A stretch of DNA of 64,000 nucleotides from Aquatica leii (lineage: Eukaryota; Arthropoda; Insecta; Coleoptera; Lampyridae): positions 186,853,027 through 186,917,026 of the forward strand of contig CM069432.1 of the NCBI GenBank assembly GCA_035610365.1, given 5' to 3'. Under the pieces are notes generated by a model. That model searched no databases. It worked only from the letters and a program-made list of their open reading frames with translations, and had not been told where the DNA came from. This document shows, piece after piece, positions 1 through 11,279 of this stretch (positions are counted from its first letter, which is position 1; the number at the start of each line of letters is the position of its first letter). Position numbers and translations under genes: made by a program.

Positions 1-1379
1 GTAACTGTGTAGTTGTAATTTGCTCTTAATTTTATATAATTACACCCATTGTAAATGTTATTGTTTTTAATTTGTATGAAAAGTTTAAGCAGGCAGCTCC
101 TTTTGAACTTGTTTTTATTGAGCAGATGTGCGCACAATGGCATCACAAAACGTCGTTAACTACAACCACGTTGTGCTAATTTACCTCTTCTACCGGAAAG
201 TGAAATATGATTAAGTGTGAAACGATTAAGAAGTAAAGAAATTATTATCTACTGAAATACTTTTAGCACCAATTAAATGCTTCTTTAAAATTACACAAAA
301 ATGTGGAAAAAAAGATTAATTTAACCAAACAGCATTCTTTTTGCATAAAATTTATTTTATAATGTTTTCAGTATACCTATTGAGTAATAATAACCCGCTG
401 AATTTAAGTGTAAGGCTTAACAAAAATTATCGCTAGAAAGTGACCCTTACTATGTGGTATTTAAAGGTCACATTAAGATGAGTCTGTTTTAGGCCAATAA
501 TTTTATCACTAGATCGCATATTTAAAGATTACGGGTACCTAACTCGCAATCTCTGTACATTTAACAATCAATTACAAATTTAAAAGCATTAACTGCGTAT
601 ATGATTATTTAAATGATTTTGAATTTTGCATTTAATTGACAGACATTTTTGTCACCAACATATAACGACATATTTCTTCTATTTTATGTTTTGTTCGCTA
701 TTTTATTAGTTAATAATTTATTATTATTCTATATTTTAACTCTAGTAGGTATAAAGTAACATATCCATGAATCTAGGAAAAAAAGCCGTGGAAAAAAAGC
801 TACGGAAAACAACCCTGGAAAGAATACTTTAAATAAAATGACCGAGCTTTTTAATACAATTAATGGATTTGAAGTATGTGATTCAATAGTTGCAAAATAG
901 TGGTTAAACAATAACAGTAATTTAAGATGATTTACTTACTTATTTAAGCGACGATGATATTATAAAAAGTGTTAAAAGATCCTAGTGACAACGATTCTAA
1001 TGGAGAAAACGATGAAGATGTTAGTATTGCTAGACCTATTTACGTTGAACCCTTTGCAGACAGATTACTTCCATTAATATATTGTTTTTAATCCAAGAGA
1101 GCAGAAATACAGATAGTAGTGTTGAATACATATTCATGTATTTTAACTATCAAAAATTTTCAATAAACGCAAAGTACGGGACGCTGTCTGCAAAAAGTTA
1201 TGCAAGCTACAGTTAACTTTGTTTAATAAATTAGAACACTCTACATGGGTAAAAAATGTAAAAATAGATGTTATCACTACGATAAAAGCAAATAATATTT
1301 ACAAACAATCAAAAATGAAGCAAACTACGAGCAATTACATCCTTCACAGCGTAAGAAAACGTAAGACAATCATAAAGTA
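1..1379. other. AT-rich stretch without a recognisable gene
   Basis: No credible gene. At 775-820 there are about three units of a 14-bp G-rich/A-run motif whose reverse complement recurs as a longer array at 3695-3806. Around 940-1110 short acidic Asp/Glu/Asn-rich coding-like stretches in shifting frames suggest the remains of a transposase N-terminus, too short to assign. Confidence 0.5.
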
Positions 1380-2600
1380 ATTGTCAATCTAACAGATACA
1401 GTTTTGGATGAACAGATCGCATCTTTGTTAAAGAAGGGTTTTAACTACGTTGTTGACAATACCGATAGAAGACATAGTATGTGGAGTAGAAACTGCAATA
1501 CGCACTCTGCCTAATGAGATCTCTGATGCTATTCGACAAAATGTTTGCAACATTGTAAGAAAGCAAAACCGCTACGTTCAAATATTAACAGACAGGACAG
1601 AGAAGCAAATAACCGCTTACGTGAGAACAGAACATTTTAATACTGAGAGCAAATAAAGGAAACACAAAAGGCATTATGAACATACAAGATTACAACGACA
1701 AAATGACTAACTTACTCTCAGCAGATTGCTACAAAGATATACAAAGAATCACGCTAAACTTTTTATGCACTAAAGTAAACTCCGCCATTGAAAACTCTAC
1801 TAGTATAGATATTAACAAGAAATAACCTTTGATTGTCAAAAATCCAGTTATGTCACGAATTTACCGTCTTCCCAAAATACACCAAGAAGGAGTCCCCTTT
1901 CGACCGATTGTAGAGAAAATTCAGAACTTGCATATAAAAAAAAAGATATCCTAGTCAGTTTTTACGTGGTATCTCTTTTTACTAAAATTCCGATTGACAA
2001 AGTGTTGTTTTTGCTCAAGGAGAGAATTACTGAAGAAGAAGTTGTGCTTATCGAATTTTGTTGTATGGAGCCTCATGGCAAAGCTAAACTACATCTGTTC
2101 TTTCAACATCTAAGCTCTGCACATAATAGCATTAAATTTACTATGGAGTTAGAGCATAACAGCAGTTTAGCTTTTCTTGATGTACTGGTAACGGAAAATT
2201 AGGGCATTCCGTTTATAGAAAAAAAAACGCACACTAATAGATACTTAAACGCCAAATCTCACCACCGTCCAGTACAAAAGACCACTGTTTTACATACTTT
2301 AGCTAAAAGAGCTACACAAATGTGTCAGATAATGAAAATCTACAAAAAGCAATGGAATTAGAATCTCTAAAATAGATACTGGTTCCGAAAGATCCAAAAA
2401 GCATCAAAAAGAGCAATAAATTTGAAAGTCAAAGAAGACACCACGTCCTACTAGCACCGCTTATTTACTATACTCTATGGGTTCGCCAGACAAAATAAGC
2501 AGAGTGCTAAAGAAACTTAATATCGAAACTGTTTACGACTAAGGATACCCTGAACAATTGGTTTAGATCTAATAAAAACAAACAAGAGGCTTTAAAACAT
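1380..2600 (+). pseudogene. Decayed Penelope-like element reverse transcriptase
   Basis: A PLE encodes a telomerase-related reverse transcriptase, usually fused to a GIY-YIG endonuclease. In shifting frames I can read the PLE landmarks in order: an N-NTK-IMN segment with DYNDKM (about 1645-1730), YRLPKIHQEGVPFRPIV (1860-1915), SFYVVSLFTKIP (1955-1990), then an FTMELEHN...FLDVLVTEN block (2130-2200) and a THTNRYL...H.P.QK block (2230-2290). A late block before the linker (about 2480-2540) is also visible. Many stops and frameshifts interrupt it and no GIY-YIG domain follows, so it is an old truncated copy. No terminal repeat or hammerhead is seen beside it. The family call is firm; the boundaries are approximate. 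Confidence 0.82.
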
Positions 2601-2769
2601 GCCAGAGTTGTAACGTGCTGTTTTATTACACGTTCCTGTTTTTGTGGTTTTTGTTTAAAAAAAAAACAATAGCAATAAAAAAATTAGTAACGTCACTTGG
2701 GCACATAATGAATGAAAAAAAGAAGTCTCCAGAAATCAGTGATCTCCATAATAATATGGATAGCTGATA

Positions 2770-3149
2770 CTGTAGTCTGACATTAACGCATTTTGAGAAA
2801 TCATCAGTGCTACTCATTACTGAGACAGGAACTAAAATGTAGCGCTAACCATATTTTTTTGTGACAGTTTAATTGTTAGTGGAATTGTCATAAATATTAA
2901 TATTTTTGTAAAATATTTTCTAAATAGATTAGTATGTTTAAAAATATTTAGAAAATTGTTTGGATGCATCAGTAGTAGCTTGTGCTTTGGATTCTTATTT
3001 CAATATGTATGTTATGTTTTTTAGTTTTCTTGTTTTTTCACAATTCTGTGATTCATTCGTTCGTTAAATCTACGAGTGGGTTAAGCATGTGTGATTAATT
3101 CTTAAGCGACTTAAAATGACTGTTTAACTATGTTGTTTTTTGTATAATC
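2770..3149 (+). repeat. Dispersed ~380-bp repeat, copy 1
   Basis: This segment is the reverse complement of 51022-51398, estimated by eye at about 85-88% identity with small indels. It holds no long open frame. Just upstream, 2738-2770 also matches 50742-50783 but in the same orientation, so the two loci share two neighbouring blocks with one flipped. Probably a non-autonomous DNA-transposon end; family not identified. Confidence 0.7.
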
Positions 3150-3694
3150 CAAGATTCCATCACATATAGTAAAACCCAGAACACGTAACATGTTAAGTAT
3201 TTTTTTCTGAGCTGTATTTTAATATTGCGGTTGGCTAACATTGGTTTTAGCTTATGTCTGTGGAAATTCATGTTAGTACTTACGTATATTAGTAATTTTT
3301 ACGGCGTTTTTATGTATAAATACAAAAATCAAAATAAACATTTTAAAATCTAGCAAACTAGAGGCCTAAAGAAAATGTTTGCCTTTGTTAATAAAAAAAA
3401 TTACGAAAATTGATTAGACCCTACCTGTGGAGCATTAATACTTATGAATAAAATGTGAATTACTAACATAGAAACTTACGATTTTTAGAGATCACTGTAA
3501 AAGTATCGATCTTTCTACGGGAAGATGTTCATAGTTATGTACAAAATAGGGAAATAATTACAAGAACGTTAATAAATCGTTTTATTGTAAAAGATTCTTT
3601 TATTTAGGTTAGGTAGCAATTACCATTAAGATAACATACTCATTATTCATTTCCTGTTGGTATTGAATTTACCAAGATTTTCAATAAATTGTGG
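3150..3694. other. AT-rich spacer, nothing recognised
   Basis: Lies between the dispersed repeat and the T-run minisatellite. I see no coding similarity on either strand. Confidence 0.4.
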
Positions 3695-3806
3695 ATTTTT
3701 CGGCGGCTTTTTTTTCCGTTGCTTTATTTCTGTCGGCTTTTTTTCCGCGGCTTTTTTTCCGGGATTTTTTTCCGTGACTTTTTTTCCACGGTTTTTTTTC
3801 CGCCGA
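3695..3806 (+). repeat. 14-bp minisatellite of T-runs and CCG
   Basis: About seven imperfect units of a run of 6-8 T followed by CCGNGGC, period about 14 bp. It yields an open frame rich in Phe-Phe that is not a gene. An opposite-orientation mini-copy lies at 775-820. Confidence 0.75.
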
Positions 3807-3937
3807 GGCATATCCATTAAGTTTGTAGGTTATAGTTTACATTAATTTTAAGCCATTATAATACAAATTTAGCTTAGCATTAACACTACTAACAAAAGTA
3901 TTTATAACTCTTACTCTTTTTCATGTGTAATTATCTT

Positions 3938-6279
3938 CTAATTAGTTCGTTGTTTGTTATGACAAAACTTCGATGTATATTTGCCGGGTGTTTTTTCAGC
4001 AACACTGTGTATAATTTTATGAAGCTCATCAACGTTGTTATGGGCGACAACAGCTGGTTCACAACGACCATTATAAGAACGCCTCAGCGCAAAATTAATT
4101 CGTTTACCAACAATAAATTTTGCTACGTGATAATGTTAAAGCTCAGCAAAGCAAAGTTATTAGTCACGTCTTATTTGAAACTGTTAGAAAGTCTTGCTAT
4201 TTACACAAACCGCAACGAAACGTTTGATCGAAATAAATTAAGCTGCAATTTATTTAATTGGTTTAATGACTATAATAAAAATCAGCGGCCGACGACGTGG
4301 GTAATAGATCTACATATAAAATCATAGCAAATACACTTGTAAACGGAAAAAGGAACGAACTAACCTTTTTTACAAAATACTTGTCCGACGTGGTCTACAC
4401 ACAGTATAATATGCCTGGGAATCAAGGCTTCATCAATGCCAACATCCAACATGGAACATGGCCAAAACGTCTACCACAAGCTACCCGGCTTCTATGTTTT
4501 AATTCACTATTATTCTTTTAGTTCACAACGGTGCTAACGGCTAATGTTAAAAGTGCGACTCAATCAAGTTGCAGGTCGGCTCGTAAGTTCAGCCAACAAT
4601 GATCAATTGCTGGTTCGTTTGTAGGGTTTCGGGCAAGTATCGGGGAAACAACAAAAGGAAGGGGTATTTCTGGGGAGAACTTTAAATTTAAATATAAATC
4701 CAAAACACTTGCTACGCGACGAACTGCTACCATTACTTCTTTAAATAGTCCGCTTTTGATAAGATCTGGAACAATGTTATCCTCGTTAATTTTAGAACCC
4801 GTACAAAAATATTTTCTATTGGAACACTCTGAGTGATCTCCCAAAATGTGTTTCGGTCTATTCAATATATCTAAGTGTAATTCATTTTTTTTTCTCTCGT
4901 AGACGTATTCTGTGATTTTTTAAACTCTATCGCTTTTGTAACAGCAATTCTAAATCTGCGAAATTGCGTTTTTCAACTTAATATCCGTTTTTGGCTTCTT
5001 AGTACATTCTTTTATTTTATTTATGTAATTTCAAAGAATGTGATTTTTGCATTCAATCTTTTCTATAATGGTAGATCCATATGGTATACACTCCAAAAGT
5101 TTTCTGTGAGCACTGATGTCACCCTCACTTATCGGTTTCACGTATTATATGTCATACATTGCAACGGATTTATTAAAATATTCAAAAATATTATTAGCTT
5201 CCATACTGGTAGATGTGCCAGTCCAATTTTTGTAATACGTGAGTTCAGAGCAAGTTTCATTTTTATATAAATGTTTTAGACAATATTTGTTTCTGACTGC
5301 CATATATAATACTTTCTTTGTTCTCAAGCCCACTATAGAAACAACACCAGAAAGTGCATTATAATTACTTTAATAAGAACGTTTACACCAGGCACCGTCG
5401 ACTATTAATGCAATTATAGGGTAACCTTCGACATCAACTTCTCTATTTTCTCTTGCTAACATTGCTTCTTCTTCTTTTTCTTCTTCTTCTTCTTCTTCTT
5501 CTTCTTCTTCTTTTTCTTTTTCTTGATTCCGTAGCAGCCTTATTATAAATGTTACATATCTGATCATGATAATTTGCATAAGTTGCAGATGAAACTGTTG
5601 GTATGTTCATAGCTAAAACGAATTCTGACAACTGCCTATATCCTGCAGCACCTATTGAAACAATGGCAGAAACACTTGCTACATTTACAATCATTATTCT
5701 ATCGTCTTTCGGTTCCTCAGTAGACACAGTAGTTAACTTGTTACACATCGAACACTTTACAGTATACACAGATGCAAAACCTAAACGTTTTTTACTAATA
5801 ATATCCATATTAAAAAAGGAACAGCCAAAACCCTCGTGTTGGAGCACATTTAATGATTTAAAAAAAATGGGAAATGTATACTAAACGGCGACCACTAATA
5901 ACATTACTTTTGCTTTCATTTTTTTGTTTTATTTCCACTTCAAGTTCGAACAACGCTGATGAAAAAGAATTGTTTTCGTTAAAATGATTAAATGTATTTA
6001 ATTCAACAGATCTTGGCTTATTAAACACATCAGTGTAGTCACATAAATTCTTCGTTTACTAATACATCACATTTATCTATATACACGTTGGTATCGAACT
6101 CAAATGCCGATTGTGCATTAAAAAGCACATTTGTAGCAACCACAGACATTTGATACAGAAGTAGTTGCACTAACTGCTGAAAGTTTTCCCGCGCGAATTT
6201 TCTTCATTTTTTCTTTTACGCTTCGTTTTGTTTGAAACAGGCGAGAACATTTAGAAATTAAATAAGGTTTACGTTCCAT
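3938..6279 (-). pseudogene. Mutator-like (MULE) transposase, broken
   Basis: A cut-and-paste transposase of the Mutator-like type found in insects. Reading down the minus strand from an ATG at 6279: a basic start (MERKPYLISKCSRLF), a Cys-rich GFASVYTVKCSMCN block near 5780, VSAIVSIGAAGYRQLSEF then ATYANYHDQI (5690-5560), the catalytic-type IALIVDGAWCKRSY block (5430-5370), RTKKVLYMAVRNKYC and YKNWTGTSTSME (5330-5200), a KHILGDHSEC...YFC cysteine block (4850-4800), and the terminal VGKRINFALRRSYNGRCEPAVV block (about 4130-4050) ending in TAG at 3938. The order matches the family almost end to end. Frameshifts and stops occur between blocks, and an expanded (CTT)n run interrupts it at 5464-5526. 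Plus-strand open frames at 3923-4521 and 5603-5884 are its shadows. Terminal inverted repeats were not identified. Confidence 0.82.
5464..5526 (+). repeat. (CTT)n microsatellite inside the MULE
   Basis: CTT/TTC triplet run of about 60 bp with a few interruptions. On the coding (minus) strand it reads as a Glu/Lys run in the transposase frame or an Arg run in the neighbouring frame; it sits just before the IALIVDG catalytic block. A likely replication-slippage expansion. Confidence 0.9.
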
Positions 6280-7659
6280 GTTTGATAATAAGCGTTTACC
6301 GTTTTTGAACTTTCAACCGTATTTGCAGTTGACAAGTAACTAATAAAAAAATTGTTAAAATTTTTAAACCTGCACGTAACAAGCTACAAAAGCGAGGTAA
6401 TAAATATTATCATTCAAGCATAAAAGCAGTAGTAGTACCATTGGTAGTACACACTAGTAAAAAATTAAATAACGACAATATTATTAACGATTTAGAAACA
6501 AATCATTATACAGAAAATAAAATATGTATGTCTGAACTACAAACTTACTATTTTTGAAAACTATATTATACGTCGTACGATACTGATGATTTATTTTTTA
6601 AGTATTATTAAATACTATTATTTTGTGCAAAGTAATTTAATTTAAAATTGTAATTGTAGTATATTTTCTTGGTCATATTAATTACAGCATGAAAGTTGTC
6701 GTTTGTTTGTTAAAAAAATAAATAGGTAGAAGTACTTTGCTTATTTTGATAATTAATTATTATTACGGATCATGCTTGTGTAAACTGCATCACACAAATT
6801 ATATTCCTGTTGCATTTATTTTTAGTCAATTGAGAGCAAAATTAAGCTTTACCGAGATCTACAAGAAAATCAAGTTGTAAAATGCTAACAAATATTTGTG
6901 TCATTTAATACAGAGAGTAAGTTAGAAAGTTGTGATATCGGTATTATCCCGGTTGGCGCTATTTTCCGGTGTCTTCTAATCTAATTTAAGATGTATGAAA
7001 TGCATTTGAAATACGTCTTGCTACATAAAGTATGCCTCGACGTACAATTGTGCAACTGCAAATTGGTTACAGAGTAATATAATATGATATAATAAGAATT
7101 GTTTGTTAATCTGACGTAATGTGAATGCACTTAGGTCTTTTTGTGTTTGTAATACCAGTAAGCTTTATTAATGATTTATTATCTTTAACAATAAATTATA
7201 CACTTTTTTAATCAAACGTAACCAATTACTTATTGCGGTTTACTTACAATTCCATTGTGATATATAATAATAGAAAACCACCTTACCTTTATTAAACTTA
7301 ATTAAACTTGATAATACAAATATTGAATCTAAGCGTCGTCAGCAAGACAATTGATTTTGTACTTGAGGATCAGGGACTACACTTAACGACAAAGTTGTCA
7401 ATGCTGTATTCAACCGGATCATAGATGTACGTTTACAAAATGTCAATCAAACTTGAGATAAACATCTGTGGCTAACTTTAGCAGTCAAGTTGTTTAGAGA
7501 TATAAACACTTAAATAGTATATCAAAAAACAAGTTTTATAAGCCATGATTTTTATACAGGTTTGGAACAAGAAATGGGTAGTAACAAAAGGTATTTTAGA
7601 CCTGGCTTTCACTTATTCCATATACACAATTCATGTGTCAAACAATCTGAAAAGCATCT
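6280..7659. other. AT-rich stretch, nothing assigned
   Basis: Contains a 69-codon stop-free plus-strand stretch (about 6351-6557) that has no good start codon and no similarity I recognise; it could be a transposon relic. The rest shows no coding pattern. Confidence 0.4.
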
Positions 7660-7935
7660 ACGAGAATTTTTAACACTTCCTTCTGGGTGTAACCATTGAA
7701 TAATTATATATTCAATGGTACGAGTTATGGTATTTTTTGTAAGTCCATAAGCTTCTGCAATTCTCAGAATAAATTGAATTATAAAAAAGAAACAATAAAT
7801 ATTAACAATAACAAACCTTTGTAATAGAATGCAAAGATACAGCCGGCGCGCTCAAAGAATCCCTGAAGGTTGGATGCACATTCGTCTAACTCCGAGTCTC
7901 TTAAACGCGGCATGTCAGTGGCTTTGCCACCAAAA
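7660..7935 (-). pseudogene. Possible transposase N-terminal fragment (helix-turn-helix-like)
   Basis: On the minus strand an ATG near 7915 opens MPRLRDSELDECASNLQGF and runs to a possible splice donor. About 60 bases on, a helix-turn-helix-like LRIAEAYGLTKNTITRTIEYI can be read (about 7765-7700). It resembles the DNA-binding start of Tc1-type or similar transposases, but I cannot name the family. No catalytic domain follows. Confidence 0.3.
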
Positions 7936-8480
7936 GCCCGTTCCGTTTATTATCATGTATTGCACTAATTAATTATTTATTTCTGTTATTAATTTACATA
8001 CGTGCTTGTTAATTTAACTGTATTACAATTATTATTGCAACAAAACGACAGTGAACCATTTTGTGCCCTAGATGAATTTTTATTTTCAAAATTTAAAAAG
8101 CTCATAATACTCAAATTTATTAGACAAATATGTATAAACAACAAATACTTTCACAATAGTAAAATAAATAAGTAGTTTTGCGGTACATGTAATGCTAATG
8201 GTATTTGCTTAAATTCTCATTAAAGAAATCCTAGTAGTTGATATTCATTAGTATCATTAACAACAGATTAGCAAATATTCAAAAATGTTTTTATTAGTCA
8301 GTTTGCTTTCACTGTGATTCTGTCAGGATATGTTGTACAAGAGTTTAAAAGGGGGTGTAGAAATACGAGTTTTACATTGGGAAAAAGATGCCAAGTAATA
8401 AGTGGTCAAACGCGTGAGGTGATATATATTATGTGTACAGTTATTTGAAAAATTTACACCTCACATATACCTTGAAACAA

Positions 8481-8640
8481 TTAAAAGAACCGTGTCTGAA
8501 GCAACAAAAGTGTCTGTTAGATCAGTGGCAAATATTATTAAATCTTGGTTTTCTCTCTTCTGCTGGACCTTCACCCTCTTTAATATATTTGCCACTGATC
8601 TAACAGACACTTTTGTTGCTTCAGACACGGTTTCTTTTAA
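8481..8640. repeat. Near-perfect 55-bp palindrome
   Basis: Left arm 8481-8535 and right arm 8584-8640 are reverse complements with about one inserted base, around a 48-bp loop. Each arm read outward codes the helix-turn-helix-like TVSEATKVSVRSVANI, similar in style to N-termini of IS630/Tc1-superfamily transposases such as the one at 51.7-53.2 kb. This looks like an inverted duplication of a transposase fragment. It abuts the hAT relative at 8640. Confidence 0.85.
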
Positions 8641-9890
8641 TTTTTTTAAAAACTTTTTTTTTTAAAGTGGCACTTCTTACCCCTGGAATTGCATCTATTG
8701 TTTTTGATACATTTTCTATATGCTCTAACTGATCATTTAATAACAAACCCCAGTTTTTTATTTTTTTTTATAGCATCGACAAGTGGATCACCATAAGACC
8801 TCAAAAAAGCTAAATCAGGAAGAATAATTTTGACCTCTGATAAAAGTTTCTTTATCTGGAATGTTACGAAATAAATGCATTTCGGTCTTTTGAGTAATTT
8901 TAAAAAATAAAACTTAAATGTGTGTACATTTTTACCTTGCCTACACGCTTAAAATCATTTTCTAACGTCGCAACCACTTTTGAAAACGTTTCAAAGTTCT
9001 CTGCAATAAATTATGCGGCCACTAACCAAGTCCCCCATGTTGTAACTATAACATCTGGTGGAAAAAAACACGTCATGATGTTTTTATATATTTCAGTTCT
9101 TGCAGGAACATTTAAAAATACTTTACAAGCACAGCTAATTAACGTATTAACATTCGGAAAAAGTTTCCGGAAGTTTTCGCAGGCGCGGTTAAGAGCATGG
9201 GTCACAGATGTTACATGGATCATCGACTTAAAAATGCATTGCAAATCGTTCCCTAAAAAATAGATACTGTAATGCCTAAAATGTCAAATACATATTCTTA
9301 CTAGCAAGAACCATGTAAGAAGCTGTACCCGATACAAAAAACACAACTTTATCCAAATAACGCCTCCCTTGATCGAGTACATTTAAGATGATATTAACAA
9401 ATCGACAAATATTTTCATCATTATATTTTTCTAAATTAGTTGATGCAATTAATTATGGACTTCCCGTTTGAGTACCCAGCCTGTTTCCAATTATTAAGTT
9501 TGCTACAGCATTCCCTTTAGCGTTTGTTGTTCCGTCTACAATTACGTACACTAAGTTCTCGCCGATTATTGATCTGATTTAATCCATTGTTTCTTTATAG
9601 AGTTGCAGAATATAATTTTTACGTAATGTACTTTCACTTGGTATATGTTTTCCCATATACTTTCCCATAAATGATTTTAATTTAATGTTTTCAAGTTTAT
9701 GTAATGAAATATCGGCACTCACAAATGCGTCACAAATTTCTTTGTAAAATGTAGTTTTATTTGCTTTAGGAGTTTCTGCACAAGACAGTGAGCCAGTAAT
9801 CATACTTTGTTTTAATTTGCTGTTTTTATATCTTTTAACAACAACAACAACATGGCTCCTTAATGTGTAATTACATGCATTACATTAATC
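8641..9890 (-). pseudogene. CGGBP1-like hAT-derived protein, broken
   Basis: Minus-strand fragments follow the order of CGGBP1-like proteins (BED zinc finger plus hAT catalytic region, domesticated or repetitive in many animals). From high to low coordinate: a short basic tail of the finger (9885-9800), CDAFVSADISLHKLEN and IPSESTLRKNYI (9745-9620), a VIVDGTTN...KGNAVANLIIGN block (9560-9500), then SMIHVTSVTHALNRACENFRKLFPNVN...VFLNVPARTEIYKN and WGTWLVAA (9230-9011), and a degenerate C-terminus ending near 8650. Stops and frameshifts separate the blocks and the finger cysteines are not intact, so it is a pseudogene. A plus-strand frame at 8922-9263 is a shadow. Confidence 0.72.
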
Positions 9891-10079
9891 CGAACAAAAA
9901 AACAAAATAATTTTTACCTGCATTGGCATGATTTTTTATCAAAAATTTGTTAAATTTGCAAACAAAAGTAAATTTTGTTATTTTTAGCAAAATAATCGAA
10001 TTTTGCATTATGTTGCACTATAAAATTTAGTTCCTGAAACCAACAGCTCACGGATTACGCTGTCTCTAAATTTAGTGCC

Positions 10080-11090
10080 CCTATCAATTCAGAAGATAAA
10101 TTTACTAGTGCAAGGAAATCCGGTCTTTAGTTATGATAATGGCGCAAATATGCGTGGAAAACATATTGGACTGCAAACGAAAATCTTGTAAAAATACCCC
10201 AGAGCCTTTCTATTCCCTGTTCTGCGCACAGTCTAAATCTGGTTATAAACGATGCCATCAAAATAAGTTTTGTCTCTGTCAAATTTTTTAACACTGTACA
10301 AGAATTGTACGTATTCTTTTCTTTGTCAAACATTAGATAGACTACTTTATTAAAGCACCTTAAAGGCGCTGGCGAAAACTCGATGGGAGAGTCGCATTGA
10401 CGCTATAACACCATTAAAACATCAAATAGGTGAAATATATAATGCTTTAGAAGAGGATGATAAAAGAGATATAAACACTAACACTTTAGCAAAATCACTT
10501 AAAAACAAAATTGTTCAATTCAAATTTATACGTTCCGTTTTGCATGATATTTGAAGTAATAAAAATGTGGTTAGCAAAATCTTGCAAAATCCTACATTTA
10601 ACATAAAATCTTTGCTTAATGCCTTGGAAAATTTAAAAATTTACTTAATTATTAATCGTTTTGGCGAACATTTTCAAACATTTTTATTAGAATCCAAAAA
10701 AGTTGTTGAAAAAACTAGCTTCGAACAAAAATTTCTCAGCTTACCCGTTCAATGGGTTAAAAAAAGAAAGAATCATTTTGAATATGAAGCAGCTGATAAG
10801 CCCATAACATCACCGGAATTTAGAGCGTGACATTAGTGCCACAGATTTATATGAAGAAATTAAAGTTATTCGACTTTACGTTACCGCAGAAAAAAGTCCT
10901 CGTGATGTTCTAGGATATATTTATGACAATAATCTTGAATTGACCATAATCATACGTATTTTCCTAATTCTACTAGTTACCGTAGCTACAGATGAACGGT
11001 CATTTTCAAAACTGAAAATAATCAAAATCTATTTAGGTTTTCCGCTTTAACCATGTTATCTATCGAACATGAAGTGTAAAAATGTGGATA
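10080..11090 (+). pseudogene. hAT transposase C-terminal half (ZMYM-like group), broken
   Basis: Plus-strand fragments of the ZMYM/ZNF862-like hAT transposase. YDNGANMRGKHIGLQTKI and RAFPIPCSAHSLNLVINDA (about 10130-10255) are the family's conserved catalytic-side blocks. Next comes an open stretch 10567-10830 (NPTFNIKSLLNALENLKIYL...FEQKFLSLPVQWVKKRK). Last is the dimerisation tail: a T-DERSFSKLKIIK-like block (about 10985-11030) and MLSIEHEV (about 11052). At least four stops or frameshifts. About 190 bp downstream a GC-rich segment (11195-11265) ending GGCGGCGCTG resembles the element's terminal repeat. The N-terminal half is missing or beyond recognition. Confidence 0.75.
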
Positions 11091-11279
11091 AGTGTCTATA
11101 TACATACTTATATTCAGTATTAATAAATATGTTACGGCATGCGATACTTTTTTTTATATATTTCGTTATCTTTTCGTATTGTGTTTTTAAATTGTGTCCG
11201 ACACGGGCGGCGAATATTAAGTTGCAAACGGGCGGCTAACGCCCTAGCGGCGGCGCTGCTACGCAACGTAGGTAAATAT

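Noticed and set aside
3657..3845. Phe-rich membrane-like protein
   Set aside because: Translation of a T-run minisatellite.
3923..4521. Two plus-strand open frames of 134 and 74 codons
   Set aside because: The minus strand here reads the conserved C-terminal block of the Mutator transposase; the plus frames are its shadow.
5443..5847. Protein with a long Arg run
   Set aside because: The Arg run is the out-of-frame reading of the CTT microsatellite within the MULE.
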